DNA of 64,000 nucleotides from NCBI GenBank assembly GCA_009192285.1, contig WBVU01000003.1:3751973-3815972 (forward strand), in the 5' to 3' direction. Positions 45,753 to 57,536 of the stretch are shown in pieces. Positions within the stretch are counted from its first letter, which is position 1; each line of letters begins with the position of its first letter. Below the pieces are notes generated by a model. It did not search any database and was not told the DNA's origin. It saw only the letters and a program-made list of their open reading frames with translations. A program made the translations under genes and the position numbers. Source of the stretch: Morchella semilibera (lineage: Eukaryota > Ascomycota > Pezizomycetes > Pezizales > Morchellaceae).

Positions 45753-47960
45753 TAAGATGATTATCCCCGTAATGTTTATAGTATAAAATAATTTTTTTTT
45801 GAGTTTTACTCCACGCATTATACAGAGTACTGTCTCTAAGCTTCCCTACATCCGCCCTGCACCACAAACCGCCTATTTTCCCAAAGAAATTAAAAGAAAA
45901 AAAAAAGGCCACTTGAATTATGGGGCGGTAATGTGTCAAAATTAATTTTACCAACGGTGGTATAAGCACTGTATTTCAGTCCTTGTTCCAGTATAAATGT
46001 TGACTTCTCTATTCTGCATTATCATTAATACCAACAGTTTCACACCGGTGGTAAAGTAGCCGCCGACGGTGGTGAAGTTCTCCACCGGTGGACAATGTTC
46101 ATATATGCTGGCATTATATAGACCCTTTTGGCCAAAAGGTCTATGCTTTTATCCATTTTAAGGTATAAATGCTGGTATTATTTTCATCACCGGTGGTAAA
46201 ATCACTTTTGACACGTTTACCGCACCATACTTGAATATGTTGTAACATAGCATAGTAGAGGTACTAATTATTTATGAATACATGCGCGTTGTATACACAT
46301 ACAAAGAATCAGCGCTCGATTCCATGTTTCACGGTCGTGTCCTGTTTCCGCCCACTTAAGCAGTACTAATTTCCCCCAGGTTGATTTCACTTCCCCCTCA
46401 CAATCATCACCCCCATACTGTGTTTTAGCCCAGCAGAATTGAGGCCTAAACCTCACCATCCGTACAGGCGCTGAAATTGACTAGAATGTTACTCTAACTT
46501 GAAATTTACCATCAAGGCCTCCGCTGGTCTGAAATTGAATTTCCTGGGCCGAATCATGGGCCCGGTGGATATTAGCAGCGGTTGGGAGCAGTACCCAACC
46601 CTCAGACTACGGTGCGGTTAAATTCCCCGGAATTATTTCGAGTAATAGCACCCTACTCGTGCTTGTGCTCGGACCAATGTACTCCAATCTCAAAACCAAC
46701 AAATTCTCTTGTCGTTATTGGTGAATAGTGGTTTGGTTTGATTTACCCAGGTCTTGTCAAGTCGGAAAGATGTGGAAGCAATAGGTTGGAACGGTATGGG
46801 TTTCCACCTCATCGTAAGGGGGGGGGGGGATGGGGATGCTTTCAAATTTGCCACCCGAATTATTGTGGCAACATTTACAGGAGAGATTTCCACAGGTATG
46901 TGGGTTAGGGTGACAACGCAAAGGAGGCCTTTTTGAGTCCTAGCTTCTAAGACCTCGGAGAAAGCTTCTCCGCCCCAGATGACAGGTCCTTGTCATCGAA
47001 GAACATCTGAGTTGTAGATTCAGATCTTGAGCTCGGTGCTGATTACGGGGAAGGAACCAACCGCTTTCGTCCGTAACATAGTATCTGACTCTTTTCTTTC
47101 CGCTAGTTGAGATGAAGACTGAAGTTAGTCAAATGAGTAAAACAATTGCGTTTGAGTCGGATAATACCTATGGATCTCCATTGAGGACTTCTATAAAGCC
47201 TTTTGTAATGATTGATGCTGCTTTGAGGCCTTTATTTACCCCACGGGGGAGGCTGTATTCCTCCAATCACTCTAGACCAAAGCCTCTTCGAAGGCATGAC
47301 CCCTTCTCACGGAGGATGTTTTTTCCCTGAGGGTGTGGCTAAGGTAAGAATTGAAAGGGTATTTTTTTTATTAGAACCATCATTGTCGCAATTGGCCGAT
47401 GCTGCAGCATGGGGTCAGGTACTCTGGGATCCGACTCTCCCCCAGCTATAGCCTCCAAAGAGGAAAAGTACCCCATCCTGTGCACCTGTTAATTGCTTTC
47501 TATGTAAAGAGGGCCTAGTCTAAGTTTGGTGGTTACCGACCCCCAGGCAAAAAAGTTTGAAACTTTTTTAGGTAATGATCCTGTGAAGAACTGGGATTGA
47601 GAGTTAAGAGTGATATCCCATGATGCGGATGTTTTTTTTTATTCGTTAATGTATAATTATGATGCAGATAGTGATTTATGATACCACATATCTCTAACTA
47701 AGGGCATCGGGCGGGAGTTGACAAAACAAACGACTGAAAAACAACAGCTTTCGAATTTCGTCGATGACTAGACTACATGTACCTCACCCTTCGCCAGAGG
47801 CCAGAGTGGTATGTTTCATCCACTAGCTCCGGTACGTATTTAAGAACCACAAACTCGCTAGTAATCCCATCATTCTTCTCTCCATAATTCCATCAACTAC
47901 TCTTTACTGGTCATTGTTAGGGAAACCTGGGAATACAACAAACAGTCAATCGTGCACAAA
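45753..47960. other. Spacer with hAT-like MITE
   Basis: No gene is firmly supported. The stretch carries the MITE at 45919-46228, a G12 run at 46818-46829, and short ORFs at 46754-46936 and 47112-47330 that have no splice or domain evidence. The last 150 bases are the promoter and leader of the next gene. Confidence 0.55.
45919..46228. mobile_element. hAT-like MITE, 310 bases, 8-base target duplication
   Basis: The ends are imperfect inverted repeats of about 45 bases: left TATGGGGCGGTAATGTGTC and on to ATTTTACCAACGGTGG, right (complement) ATGGTGCGGTAAACGTGTC and on to ATTTTACCACCGGTGA. The sequence ACTTGAAT stands directly outside both ends (45911-45918 and 46229-46236), a perfect 8-base target duplication, the hallmark of hAT elements. 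Inside are further CACCGGTGG or CGACGGTGG motifs and a small palindrome around TTTTGGCCAAAA. It has no ORF of its own. Confidence 0.85.
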
Positions 47961-50666
47961 ATGACCTCTAGTACTGGACACAACCCAGCGGCTTATGACC
48001 CAGCAGTAAAAAACCCCACCCACCCCCCACCCATCCCCCACCCATCCCCCAACAATTTCACATTAATCTGAATTCTACACTAGGTGATTTATTGGGACTG
48101 GGAAACCTCAAAGACCATAACACGTCCTCCACCAGGGATCGAACATCCTCCAAAGGCTTTGAAATATCCACCAGGGCTTGGACCCACTGAGCAATCCCCA
48201 TGGGATAAACCGGTACGTTTTCTACTCTTCTCATCAAGACCTATCTATTGGCTCATATTAACATATATTTGAACAACATAATCAGTATTTCCAGCGTCCA
48301 GGAAGTAGGCCAAGAGCAGGTACACTTAGGCGTGCAGATGCCTTTGTTGGGGCCGACCAGAAGTTCCAGCCAGATGTGAATCTTGGGAAACCCATTACTC
48401 CTATCAGAACACACCCGGATGATAAGGTAAACGACCTTACCAACCAAAGCTTTTATTTTCAAGGTCTAATTTTTCATGACAGACAATACCTTCCGAGACC
48501 ATGCCTAATTTTCCAGAATCGCTTCACTCAGAGTCCAAGCGTAAGGCCTTTGAGGAAATGGGAAATAGGTTTATTGAGAACCTGCAAAAGTTGGATAAGT
48601 CAGAGACTGGGAAAATCAGCGACTTTAGCCCAATCCTTGAGAATCATTGGAACGAACTTGCAGAGTTTTATGCAGCGATAGTTTCCATAGCTAGAACGCT
48701 AAAGGCTGAAGCCGATTCTAAGAATTTGACAATAACGAAGGATTCGACTGAAACACATCCCCTATCCTCTAGCCCAAAATTCTCAGCTCTAGACAAGCTT
48801 ATAGCCCAAGAACCTTTGGAGGTCTGTTTTGTTCACCTCTTCCCTTCTGATACAGCCCACATTAGATATTCAAGGTTCCTCTTCTGATACTTAAACTAAC
48901 TATCATCTTTACCAGTTTCGCTCCGCTCATGTGGAGATGCCTCCGAAAGCTATACATCCTACCTCCTCGACCCCGAAACAATGGACAACTCATCACCCAA
49001 TCATGGGGACACAGAAAACTTAAAGCAAGAGGCAAGTGAGGGTTCAGGGGCTTTAGGTCCAGTCTACGACACAAAACTAGTCTTTGCCAGAGAAAAGTGC
49101 AGTAATGCCGAAGTGAGCGAGTTTGCTTCAACGACATCTACGATAAACACAGATTTCGGGGCTAAGCTTTCAGAGGCCATTAAAAGCGTCAGGGTAGACC
49201 TAAAACCACTTGGGATCACTTGGGACAAGCCCCAAGCAGAGGGCCAGGGGGGCTCCGAGGTTCTTCCTAGAAACACTGAAGGAACAGCCCTATGTGCCGA
49301 TACTCAACTCGAGCTTAAATCCCTAGAGATGATTCAACAGGAAACCGATATGTCCTTTTCTAAGAGCATTAAGCTACAGGAACACGAAAATGTTACTACA
49401 AACACTACCCGGCATAAATATACCGGAGGTCACGAGGAAGAGAGACCAACCCTTCAAGCATTCCCCACGGAAGACATTGAAGATAGCCATGATGCTAATG
49501 GTTTAAATCAAAAAGAGGTCTATTTAGGCACTGACATCAAGACAGTGGTTGAAGTCATGCAGCACAAAGATAATGACACCAATTCCAATGCGGTAGATGT
49601 TGTAGACGGTACCGAAAAACCACATAACAAAGGAAGCGTATTTATGTTCAAAAAGATTGAGCCAGAAAAGTACTATTCCGGTTTGAAACACGCCGAAGAT
49701 GTCGGAGATTCTCCTCCCCTTCTAGATCAATTGGAAAGCAGCAAAGGGGACACCAACATATCAGAGCCGAATTATACTAAGGAGAATACCTCTAGTCTGG
49801 CTATAGATCAAGGCACTTTAGATTATGACTGTGGCGATGTATCATCAGAGGTTGATTCCTGGCCTAATACTACTAGCGGCAGTCTCCCCGAAGAGATCAC
49901 ATACGAGGAAGTCAATCACCTAACAGTGATCACTGTTGATCCGATAAAGGCATCAATAATGAATACAGACGAAAGGTTTTTGGGTCTAGATAAGGTTGAG
50001 GATAATGACTCATTCTCAATTTCGAGCGAATTTTCTATGTTTCCAATGTCAACTCAAGATGAGCAAGAAAAACTGCAAATTGAAGTAACAGATCACTTGG
50101 AAAAGGGAAAGATCGATGATTGTTCATTCACCGCAAAATGGATTGATCAATTCGGCATCAGAAGAGAAAGGGGAAGTGAAGCTATCAACCCTGATGTTGA
50201 ACCAGGCACAGATCAAAATGCAAGTATTTATTATGATGTTGAGGTCAGCGGTGAGTATGAAGACGAGACAATAGATGGTATAGACGATATACTCGCACCA
50301 ATGAATGCGTTATGTATAGAAGGACATGGGACCGATAAAGACGCAAAAGCAGACATGCACGAGAACGGAGAAAGTACCAGCACCAATTCTAAAATAGAAA
50401 ATTACAAAGGCAGCAGTGAAGGAAGTGATCGCAGTAAAATAGAGGCTGGGGGTGATTGTTTGAGGCTGTTCGGGCAGGCAGTAGCTGAGCCCGAGAAAGA
50501 GTTCGTGGCAAAAGTAGAGGCCGATAGCCAGAATTCGCAAGATGAAGATAGAGCGGACGGAGAGGATGCCAAACCCGGAGGTCACAAGAGTCACACAGGT
50601 GATCAGCTCGATGAGACCGGTCTCTGCACCAAGGAGACGGGCGGTAGAGGAGATTTGGAGAACTAG
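47961..50666 (+). CDS. Multi-exon orphan protein with a long acidic C-terminal region
   Basis: Exons 47961-48005, 48084-48212, 48286-48426 and 48483-48821 are joined by phase-0 introns of 78, 73 and 56 bases. A following exon carries a 561-codon open stretch (48981-50666). The early part is Pro-rich (RPPPGIEHPP, KYPPGLGP), then DAFVGADQKFQPDVNLGKPI and a helical segment (KRKAFEEMGNRFIENLQKLD). The long exon is acidic, rich in Glu, Asp, Ser and Thr, without a recognised domain, and probably disordered. The junction between 48821 and 48916 is unresolved: the clear donor (GTCTGT at 48822) and acceptor (48915) put the next exon in a frame that stops after 35 residues, while the long frame needs a weak donor (GTTTTG at 48826) or two very short introns. 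The long exon might instead be a separate gene starting at 48981. Confidence 0.6.
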
Positions 50667-51460
50667 CTATGAAGAGAATCTCTTGTTTAGAAAGACATAG
50701 AAAAAAGGTTATTAGGGCTGCTGATAACTATCTCGTGATGAGGACTGGTAATTGTTGTCCGTTTGCTATTACTTAAGTTTTTACAAGGCAATAGTATCTA
50801 GCTTTGATTTTCTTGAGGTTTGATGATGATTGGCCTGTCATCGGTCCACCCTCTAGAAGATTGCTTTTTTAGAAGATATGATAATAATCTCTCTAGATAA
50901 AAGCTCTTCTCGATACAGTGTTTTCTCGTCTCTAAGCGCCTATAATAGAAAAGGGTGTGAGTTCAGACTAAATCCCGGGATACTCACCCTCTATCACTCG
51001 GCCGATAATTCTGTTCGAGACTGGCACAGCATAGACTAAGCCGCGCCCAGAAACTCTGATCGTCCTCCAGCACTAACAAGCGCGGGGAGAATGACGACAT
51101 GACGTAAATATATGTAGTGCGTGTTTGGCGGCCCAGACTCCACAACAGCAACGGCATCCCCACAAATCGAGATTCATGAACAAACATGAGATACCGGGCC
51201 CTTTCACTTGCACATCCGTTCTCAGCTTCATCCACTGGAACCGACGTCACCAAAGCACCTACAGAGATTAATGACTTCCCTCCCCACCCTCACTCACTCT
51301 CACTGTGAAATAGTCAGGGCATATAACAACTTTGTTCCTCCCCTCATGCCATTTCTACCTCTTCTTTTTTTCCTGCCCCTTCCCTCCCTCCCTCCCTCCC
51401 TCCCCTCTTTCGAAAAGGAAAATAAAAAAAGCCTATCACAACTCCCTGAAGAATCTTTTT
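50667..51460. other. Spacer before the CsbD-like gene
   Basis: No gene is supported. A (TCCC)n repeat lies at about 51383-51403, in the leader of the next gene. Confidence 0.6.
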
Positions 51461-51968
51461 ATGAAAGTCCACAGATCAGTTCTCACCGGGGCCATCAGAC
51501 GCAATCCGGCCGCATACCACTACCGCCACATCCCCTCCGACCGCGCATCAAAGAATTTCGCAGAGTCGCTCAAGCATAAGCGCACCATGTCGAGCTCGGG
51601 AGTCTCGTCGTCGCCGTCCCAGGTGAAGGGGCATGCGGTGTGGATTAAGGGCGCTGTTAATGTACGTTTTTTTCTTCTTTTTTCTCTCGTGTGTGTGCTA
51701 AATGGAAATATAGGAGATGGTCGGGCGCGTGTCTGGCTCCGAGAGCTGGGTGAACTCTGGGCGGGCGGACCAGGAGAGCGCGATTGCGGAGATGAGGGCG
51801 GCGAAGATGGAGGGCGATACAAAGTTAGGGCTGGATAAGAGGGGGCCTGGGATGCTGCAGGCGGAGGGGAAGATGGAGGGGGTGGCGGGGATGATGGTGG
51901 GGTGTCAGGGCATGAAGGAGAGGGGGCAGGTCAAGTGTGAGACGGGGCAGAGAAAGAAGAGTTCGTAG
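51461..51968 (+). CDS. CsbD/Hmp1-like small protein
   Basis: Exons 51461-51661 and 51714-51968 join in phase 0 across a 52-base intron to give 151 residues. The core SQVKGHAVWIKGAVNEMVGR then SGSESWVNSGRADQES, AIAEMRAAK, and GKMEGVAGMMVGCQGMKERG follows the pattern of fungal CsbD-like proteins, some annotated as mismatched-base-pair and cruciform DNA recognition protein Hmp1. In these, short helical repeats with KG, GS and EG turns are predicted. The first 40 residues (MKVHRSVLTGAIRRNPAAYH) are basic and lack acid residues, consistent with a mitochondrial leader; a Met at residue 43 (MSSSGVSS) offers a second start. Function is not well established; stress induction is common in the family. 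Confidence 0.8.
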
Positions 51969-53651
51969 GTTAATTTCTTTCTCTTTTTTTTTTTTTTTTT
52001 TTTTTTTGGTATATGTATTATTGTGAAGCATTGTAGTAGTATTACCTGGGTTGTGAGTTTGAGGTGTTGGGAGTTGTTTTTGTGGTGATATTGATGTTGG
52101 GTGGGAGTGAGTGATAATCCGTGATGTTGACCGCCTATCAAGAGAACAACTAAAACGACGCAGTAAGCAATTAAGGCCCAGGTAGATGCATGTATTTATC
52201 TCATGAATAACGTCTCACCAGTCCAGTTCTTGAGTAAATCCACCCACCTGTCAGTTATCAAGCGATTCCTCCTCTCATGCTCGCCCCATTCAATTGCACC
52301 CTCTTACAAACAAGCATTTATTTATTTTACCTACACCCACCCACCCTTTCACCTCCACCGCATCCCTGCAAAGCTCCCTCTTCCCCCTTCCTTGGCAACA
52401 TTTTATTAGGAAAGCCCATGCCAAGACCAGGGGAAGCACTGCATCACATCAATAACAACACTGCATACACGACCAGACCATAATAATAATAATACATAGT
52501 GATCAATAGCTAGAGGTGCTTTACTTAGCCCCTTAACACTCGGCCATCGGAATGCAGCAGATGGGGGGGGGTGCGATGCCATCTTCAAGCATCCCTCCCC
52601 TCCCTCCACCCCTTTTGCATCCTCAACTAGACCAGGGAAAGAGAGCATGTGTCTCGCGGTACCGGGAAAGGGGGGAGCTCGCGTGTGGGGGGACCAATGG
52701 TACTGTAGGAAATGACTAATAATTAATGGATCTCGAGCTGTGAGGCTCTCTCGTGTCCATGCTGTTTAATTGGCAAAGAGAATAGAATTGGCTCACCTAT
52801 ACAAGTCCTGGCTCATGGGGGCACCACACCGGCTCTTCATGACGGGTCACTCGATGTCCTAAATACATACATACTTCATGATATGTATGCCACTGGCTAT
52901 GTAGTCATTCCAGCTTGAGAAAAGGGCCGACCACATAGAATTATTAAACGATCTTGGCAATAACCAATCACCACTGCCCGACCTGGCCATCACTGCCTCT
53001 TTCGTCTACATTTCGTATCGCCCCGATCTGGTCCCTGGCAGCATGTACTCTACCAGGTCATCATCTATCGCCCATGGTCCATCTCAAAGGAATCCGACGC
53101 ATCGCATAGGTCTGTCTATATGCACGCCAAGCTCGCAGGCACCCTTCCGAATTGAGGAATGCCTGCAGAGGGAGAAAGAGGAAGTCTTACTCTTCTTCTT
53201 ACTAGTCTCGGAGCAGAGCTTTCTATCTCGTCCAGCCAGTCAACCCAATAAGGTGTTCAGACACGTACGTAGGGCACCAACCACAACAGAGCTGTGTGTC
53301 TGTCTGCTCTTCTATGAGAATAGTCTTCTCACTTCTCAATTCCTCTCCCCTTACTGCATTGCAAGTCGGAAGAGGAATAAAAGATAAAGAAAAGAAAAGA
53401 AAAAGACCCTCACTTTAACACAATATTCCCACTCTCCCCTCCTCTCCCCTCTTCCACCCCTTCCGAAGCTTCCTTAAAGCTTAGCAGAGCTCCAGACAGG
53501 TACAGGAGCCCACAATCCCTCTCGTGATAAGCTTCAATTCGTCATTAAAAGCTAACACCAAGGTCCAATCCAGCAGAAAAATAAAAATATAATAAAGTAA
53601 AACCCAAAAGAGCAGAGAACAAAACAAAACAAAAACGTCATCATCATCATT
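51969..53651. other. Spacer before the F-box/ankyrin gene
   Basis: No gene is supported. A run of about 24 T lies at 51985-52008 just after the CsbD-like stop codon. Pyrimidine-rich and A-rich leader sequence precedes the next gene. Confidence 0.6.
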
Positions 53652-55232
53652 ATGGCCTCATATCAGACTCTCCCCAATGAGATCCTCCTCCTCATAGCCC
53701 GCAACCTCCCTCCAATGAATCTCTCCCGCCTAACCCGCACCAACCGCCTCCACCACGAGCTTCTCAAGACTGAACTCTACAGCTACGCAACCCTCACCCG
53801 CCGCCGCGACATCGCTTTCTACTGCGCCGCCGCGACAGGCAACGAGCTCCTCATCCGCACCATCCTCGCACACGGCAATGAGCTCATGATAATCAAGAAC
53901 CGGAGAGGCGACGTCCTGTTCCAACAATGCCCGGGCGAGTGCGACGACACCGTAATGCAGGCCATAATAGCGGAGGGCGCAAACATAGTCATCAATAACT
54001 ATCACCGCGAGCTCTCGGCCCTGCACTGGGCCTCCCATAAGAACATCACCCTCCTCCAGATCTTCCTCGAGTGCGGCGCCGACCCAACGCTCCAAGACAC
54101 TACTGGCCGCTCGCCGCTCTTCATGGTTGAGTGCCCGGCCGCTGCCCGCCTCCTCATATCTTACGGCGCCGATCCCATCGTCCCTTCAAACTCCCAGTTT
54201 GTCACCACCCCGCTCGACAACGCCATCCAACACCGCAAATGGGAGGTCGTCAAAGCCATGCTCGAAGTTATATCGCCCCATCACCGCCTCAAGTACGGCA
54301 AAACCCCACTACACATGGCCGCCGAACTGGACGACGACGCCCTCGCCGCGCACATCCTCGCAAAGGGCGCCGACCCCACGATCCCCGACGACAACCGCAA
54401 TACCCCCCTCCACTTTGCCGTCCCCCACAAGAACCCCCACCTCGTACAGCTCCTCCTCGCCGCCGGCGCCGACCCCACCGTCCGCAACAGACACCACCAA
54501 TCCCCCATCCTCCTCGCCCACCGCCGCTCCTTCAACCCCGTCTACCGCCTCCTCCTCCGCCACGCGCGCACAGACTACACCACCAAGCAGCGCCGCACCC
54601 TCCTGCACCTGGCCATCGAGCCCAAAAACTTCCACCAGCCCCCGCCCCCCAGCATCCTCGACGACGAGGACATCGCCCTCGTCAGCTACCTCCTCGCAAA
54701 GGGCGTAAACATCAACGCGCGCGACAGCACGGGCCGCACGGCGCTCGCCCTCTGCGTCCAGTACGGCTGCGCGGCGCTGGTGCGCCTGCTCCTGGACCGC
54801 GGCGCGGACCCAAACATCCCCGACCTGCAGCAGAGCACGGCGCTGCATATCGCTGTGCAGCCGTGGAGCGCGGGGCTGGCGGGGGCGCTGCTGGACGGCG
54901 GCGCCGACATGGGCGCTAGGGATGCGGACGGGAGGACGGTGCTGCATCTGGCGGCTATGAAGGATATGGACGTGCTGCTAAGGCTGTTCCTGGAGAGGGG
55001 CGCCGATATCACAGTGAGTGATCGGATGGGACAGACGCCGCTACATTTGTCTGCGGTGTATGATGGGAAGAAGGCGATGAGGGTGTTGTTGGAGGCGGGG
55101 GCGGATAGTGAGGCGAGGGACTCGAACGGGAGGAAGGTGCCCGAGTATATGCTCAGGACGTGCTCGGAGGTCATCAGTGGCCTGTCGTTTGGAATGGAAA
55201 GGATCAACTTTGGGTACCAAAGGCCATTGTAG
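53652..55232 (+). CDS. F-box and ankyrin-repeat protein
   Basis: A single exon of 526 residues, GC-rich. Residues 5-40 (LPNEILLLIARNLPPMNLSR, then RTNRLHHELL) form an F-box, which binds Skp1 in SCF ubiquitin ligases. From about residue 120 to 510 there are roughly ten ankyrin repeats, with clear consensus units: SALHWASHKNITLLQIFLEC, GKTPLHMAAELDDD, NTPLHFAVPHKNPHLVQLLL, GRTALALCVQYGC, GRTVLHLAAMKDMD and GQTPLHLSAVYDGKK. Such F-box/ankyrin proteins are numerous in Pezizomycotina and are expected to recruit substrates for ubiquitylation, though substrates are rarely known. The start at 53652 gives the F-box directly after the Met. No membrane segment or signal peptide is present. Confidence 0.93.
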   Translation: MASYQTLPNEILLLIARNLPPMNLSRLTRTNRLHHELLKTELYSYATLTRRRDIAFYCAAATGNELLIRTILAHGNELMIIKNRRGDVLFQQCPGECDDTVMQAIIAEGANIVINNYHRELSALHWASHKNITLLQIFLECGADPTLQDTTGRSPLFMVECPAAARLLISYGADPIVPSNSQFVTTPLDNAIQHRKWEVVKAMLEVISPHHRLKYGKTPLHMAAELDDDALAAHILAKGADPTIPDDNRNTPLHFAVPHKNPHLVQLLLAAGADPTVRNRHHQSPILLAHRRSFNPVYRLLLRHARTDYTTKQRRTLLHLAIEPKNFHQPPPPSILDDEDIALVSYLLAKGVNINARDSTGRTALALCVQYGCAALVRLLLDRGADPNIPDLQQSTALHIAVQPWSAGLAGALLDGGADMGARDADGRTVLHLAAMKDMDVLLRLFLERGADITVSDRMGQTPLHLSAVYDGKKAMRVLLEAGADSEARDSNGRKVPEYMLRTCSEVISGLSFGMERINFGYQRPL

Positions 55233-55491
55233 TATCCCTCTCCCTCTCCCCCTCCTGTACGATATTATTTTTAATGTTTACTTACGTATTATATTGTTAT
55301 TTTATTGAATAATATTAGACATTAAGGACTTGGGCATTTTGTAATGATACCACTGTACGGTAACTTTATTTTTGTAATGCAGTTGAATTAGAGGACATTC
55401 CACATTTCATGTTTTTATTATAGTACTCGCACAGTATATATTCTAGTTTACTCCTGCCATATCATCCGCTCGTACAGTGTGTTAAACTCTC

Positions 55492-57209
55492 TTACTCCTT
55501 AGTAGCGAACCCCCTATCGAACATCTCATCCCGATCAAACCTATACTTGAGTTCCTCGAGCTTTTTGCCCGCATCACCATAATAAAGTTCATCCTCCAGA
55601 TATGCCTCAAACCGCGAGTGGACGGGACCATCAAATTTACTGCTATCCCTTGAGAATGAAGCGGCCATGATCTCCACAAATGAGTGGATGAAATCCGCAT
55701 TGTCATCCAAAGTCTGGGCTGCGCAAAATTGGTACATGAACCAGCAGTCCCTGTGCCCATAACACGAAGTCGACGTTGGGTCAGTGGGTAGAGGTCTGTT
55801 ATTCGCAACGGCTGAATGTTTACCTCCGTGGAGGTCAATCACTACGCACCAGCGGAGTGGGTAGTTGCCGGCGACCATGAAGAGATACAAGAACAAGGAG
55901 AATATATTCACTATAGTCGCCGGTTTAGCTCTGGACTCGTAGAGCTGTGCTTTATGCTACCGGCAGGGTAACATTAGCCTCTGTACTTATCTCATGGGGA
56001 ATGTGGTTGACTATACTCACTACAGTGAAACCTTTGCCGGCGGTCACGCCATAATCTTCATCTATGGGTACACGAGTGCCTTCCGGCATGGCGTAGATAA
56101 GCTGCATCCAATTTAGTTTCTTCACCGACATTTCCTCTGCAGGTTTGTGGATGCCATTTAGTGCAAGTATCAAACTATGAGCTTCCTTCACAAATCCCGG
56201 AAGAGTACCAAAGTACCTATTTTCACGGACGATCAGCACCATACTATAACTTCAAACAGTACTAAGAGGCAATGTAAACTTACACTCCTCTCAGCACAAA
56301 TATCCCCCTGGGGTCACTTCCACTCCTATACCCAACTCTGCTGCTGGCTCGGACTCAACAAACCTCCTCACGGTCATCAATGCCTGGGTCATTTTCCAGG
56401 GAACTTTTTCGTTGTACCTGTACTGATACCTGTATAGTACAATATCTGTCGGGGCTGGATATGTCTTGAGCGTGAGTTCGACCACAATACCAAACGATGT
56501 TCCGGCACCACACAAGGCCCAGAACAAATCTTTATTTTCAGTAGCTGAGGCGGTGACCACTGAGGCGTCTGCTAGGACAACTTTCATCGAGGCAACCGAG
56601 TCTACAGCGAGACCATGCATTCGTGATAGGTAGCCAAAGCCACCAAGGAGAACGTGCCCGGTTATAACCTTGCTTGGAAACCCACTATGTGGAAAGCTAC
56701 AAAACATCAGCTCACTACTAATCAAATTTAGCGGTAAGGGTAACTTACACCCTTTTTGCTCTTTGGAAGATACTTATATCTATGGCACCAAGTCTCACCC
56801 CCGGCACCAACGGTCACCATATGTGTTTCCTTATCATAATCAATATCTGAAAAACGGGATAGATCCAAGACCAGGCCCTTATATGTGCCGGGAACCAAGA
56901 ACAATGCCCCAGAGTGAATGGAAACTTTAGCCCCTGCCTTTTGGGCACATCTGACTGCCCTTTGGACCTATGAAGAGTCCGTTAGCTAGATTGTATCTGT
57001 ACAGTTTTAAGAAAGGGTGTACGCACCTCTTCTATTGTCTTGGGGCATATGATATACACCGCTGGCGGCGGTGTAAGATGAATGCTCTTATCTCTACAGA
57101 CAAATTTCCTTACGCGCATTTTTGAAGCTGCGGGGACATCGTGGAGGCGTGGGTGGTAGTAGAGATAACATATACGGCGGATAAGGATGGCAACAAGATA
57201 GGAAAACAT
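55492..57209 (-). CDS. FAD-linked oxidoreductase (berberine-bridge type), divergent and possibly inactive
   Basis: Exons are 57027-57209, 56967 to 56774 or 56749, 56284-56696, 56021-56216 and 55492-55956. The FAD_binding_4 core shows PPPAVYIICPKTIEEVQRAV and the strong family block SKVITGHVLLGGFGYLSRMH, then ALCGAGTSFGIVVELTLK. The C-terminal BBE region has RWCVVIDLHGGKHSAVANNR and HRDCWFMYQF. Where active members have a GGH motif with the flavinylated His, this has SIHSGALFLVPG, so covalent FAD is unlikely. The strong donor at 56748 leaves exon 3 out of frame, while a weaker donor at 56773 (GTATCT) keeps it. At the end of exon 3 the family segment GIFVLRGVYFGT is one base out of frame after a run of five G (minus strand). 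The N-terminus is short: a hydrophobic segment replaces the usual signal peptide. It may be a decaying gene. Confidence 0.72.
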
Positions 57210-57536
57210 TATTATTATGAGGGGTCAACCCTTCTGCGTACTCAGAGGTGATGATAATTGGTAAGTAGATGGAAGTTTCAGATCAACTGAAGAAGCCTTA
57301 GGGATCTTCCGGTCCGCTAAAGACATATATATCTTTTTCGCCAACGAACAAGTGTCTTTACAAAAGAAGTGACCATAAAGGCAAGGATAGAAACGTATTA
57401 ATCAAGCTACATGTAAATTAGAGATATCCCTCAAGTTTAAGCTAGGGTATCAAATAAAATGAATATAAAAAGGTTGTGTCAATGATAGTTTCAACACAAA
57501 AAAAGCTGACAACATTTCATTTCATTTAACATTGAA
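57210..57536. other. Spacer between the FAD oxidase and BolA genes
   Basis: Nothing but A/T-rich unique sequence and one TACATGTA palindrome near 57410. Confidence 0.6.

Noticed and set aside
47112-47330. 72-codon ORF with ATG and plausible leader
   Set aside because: No neighbouring exon in frame and no family; cannot be told from chance.
54127-55207. Long alternative frames over the F-box/ankyrin gene
   Set aside because: Pro/Arg-rich shadows of a GC-rich ankyrin coding sequence.
34598-57209. P450 plus FAD oxidase as parts of one secondary-metabolite cluster
   Set aside because: They are about 19 kb apart with unrelated genes between, and no polyketide synthase, NRPS, terpene synthase or prenyltransferase is present.
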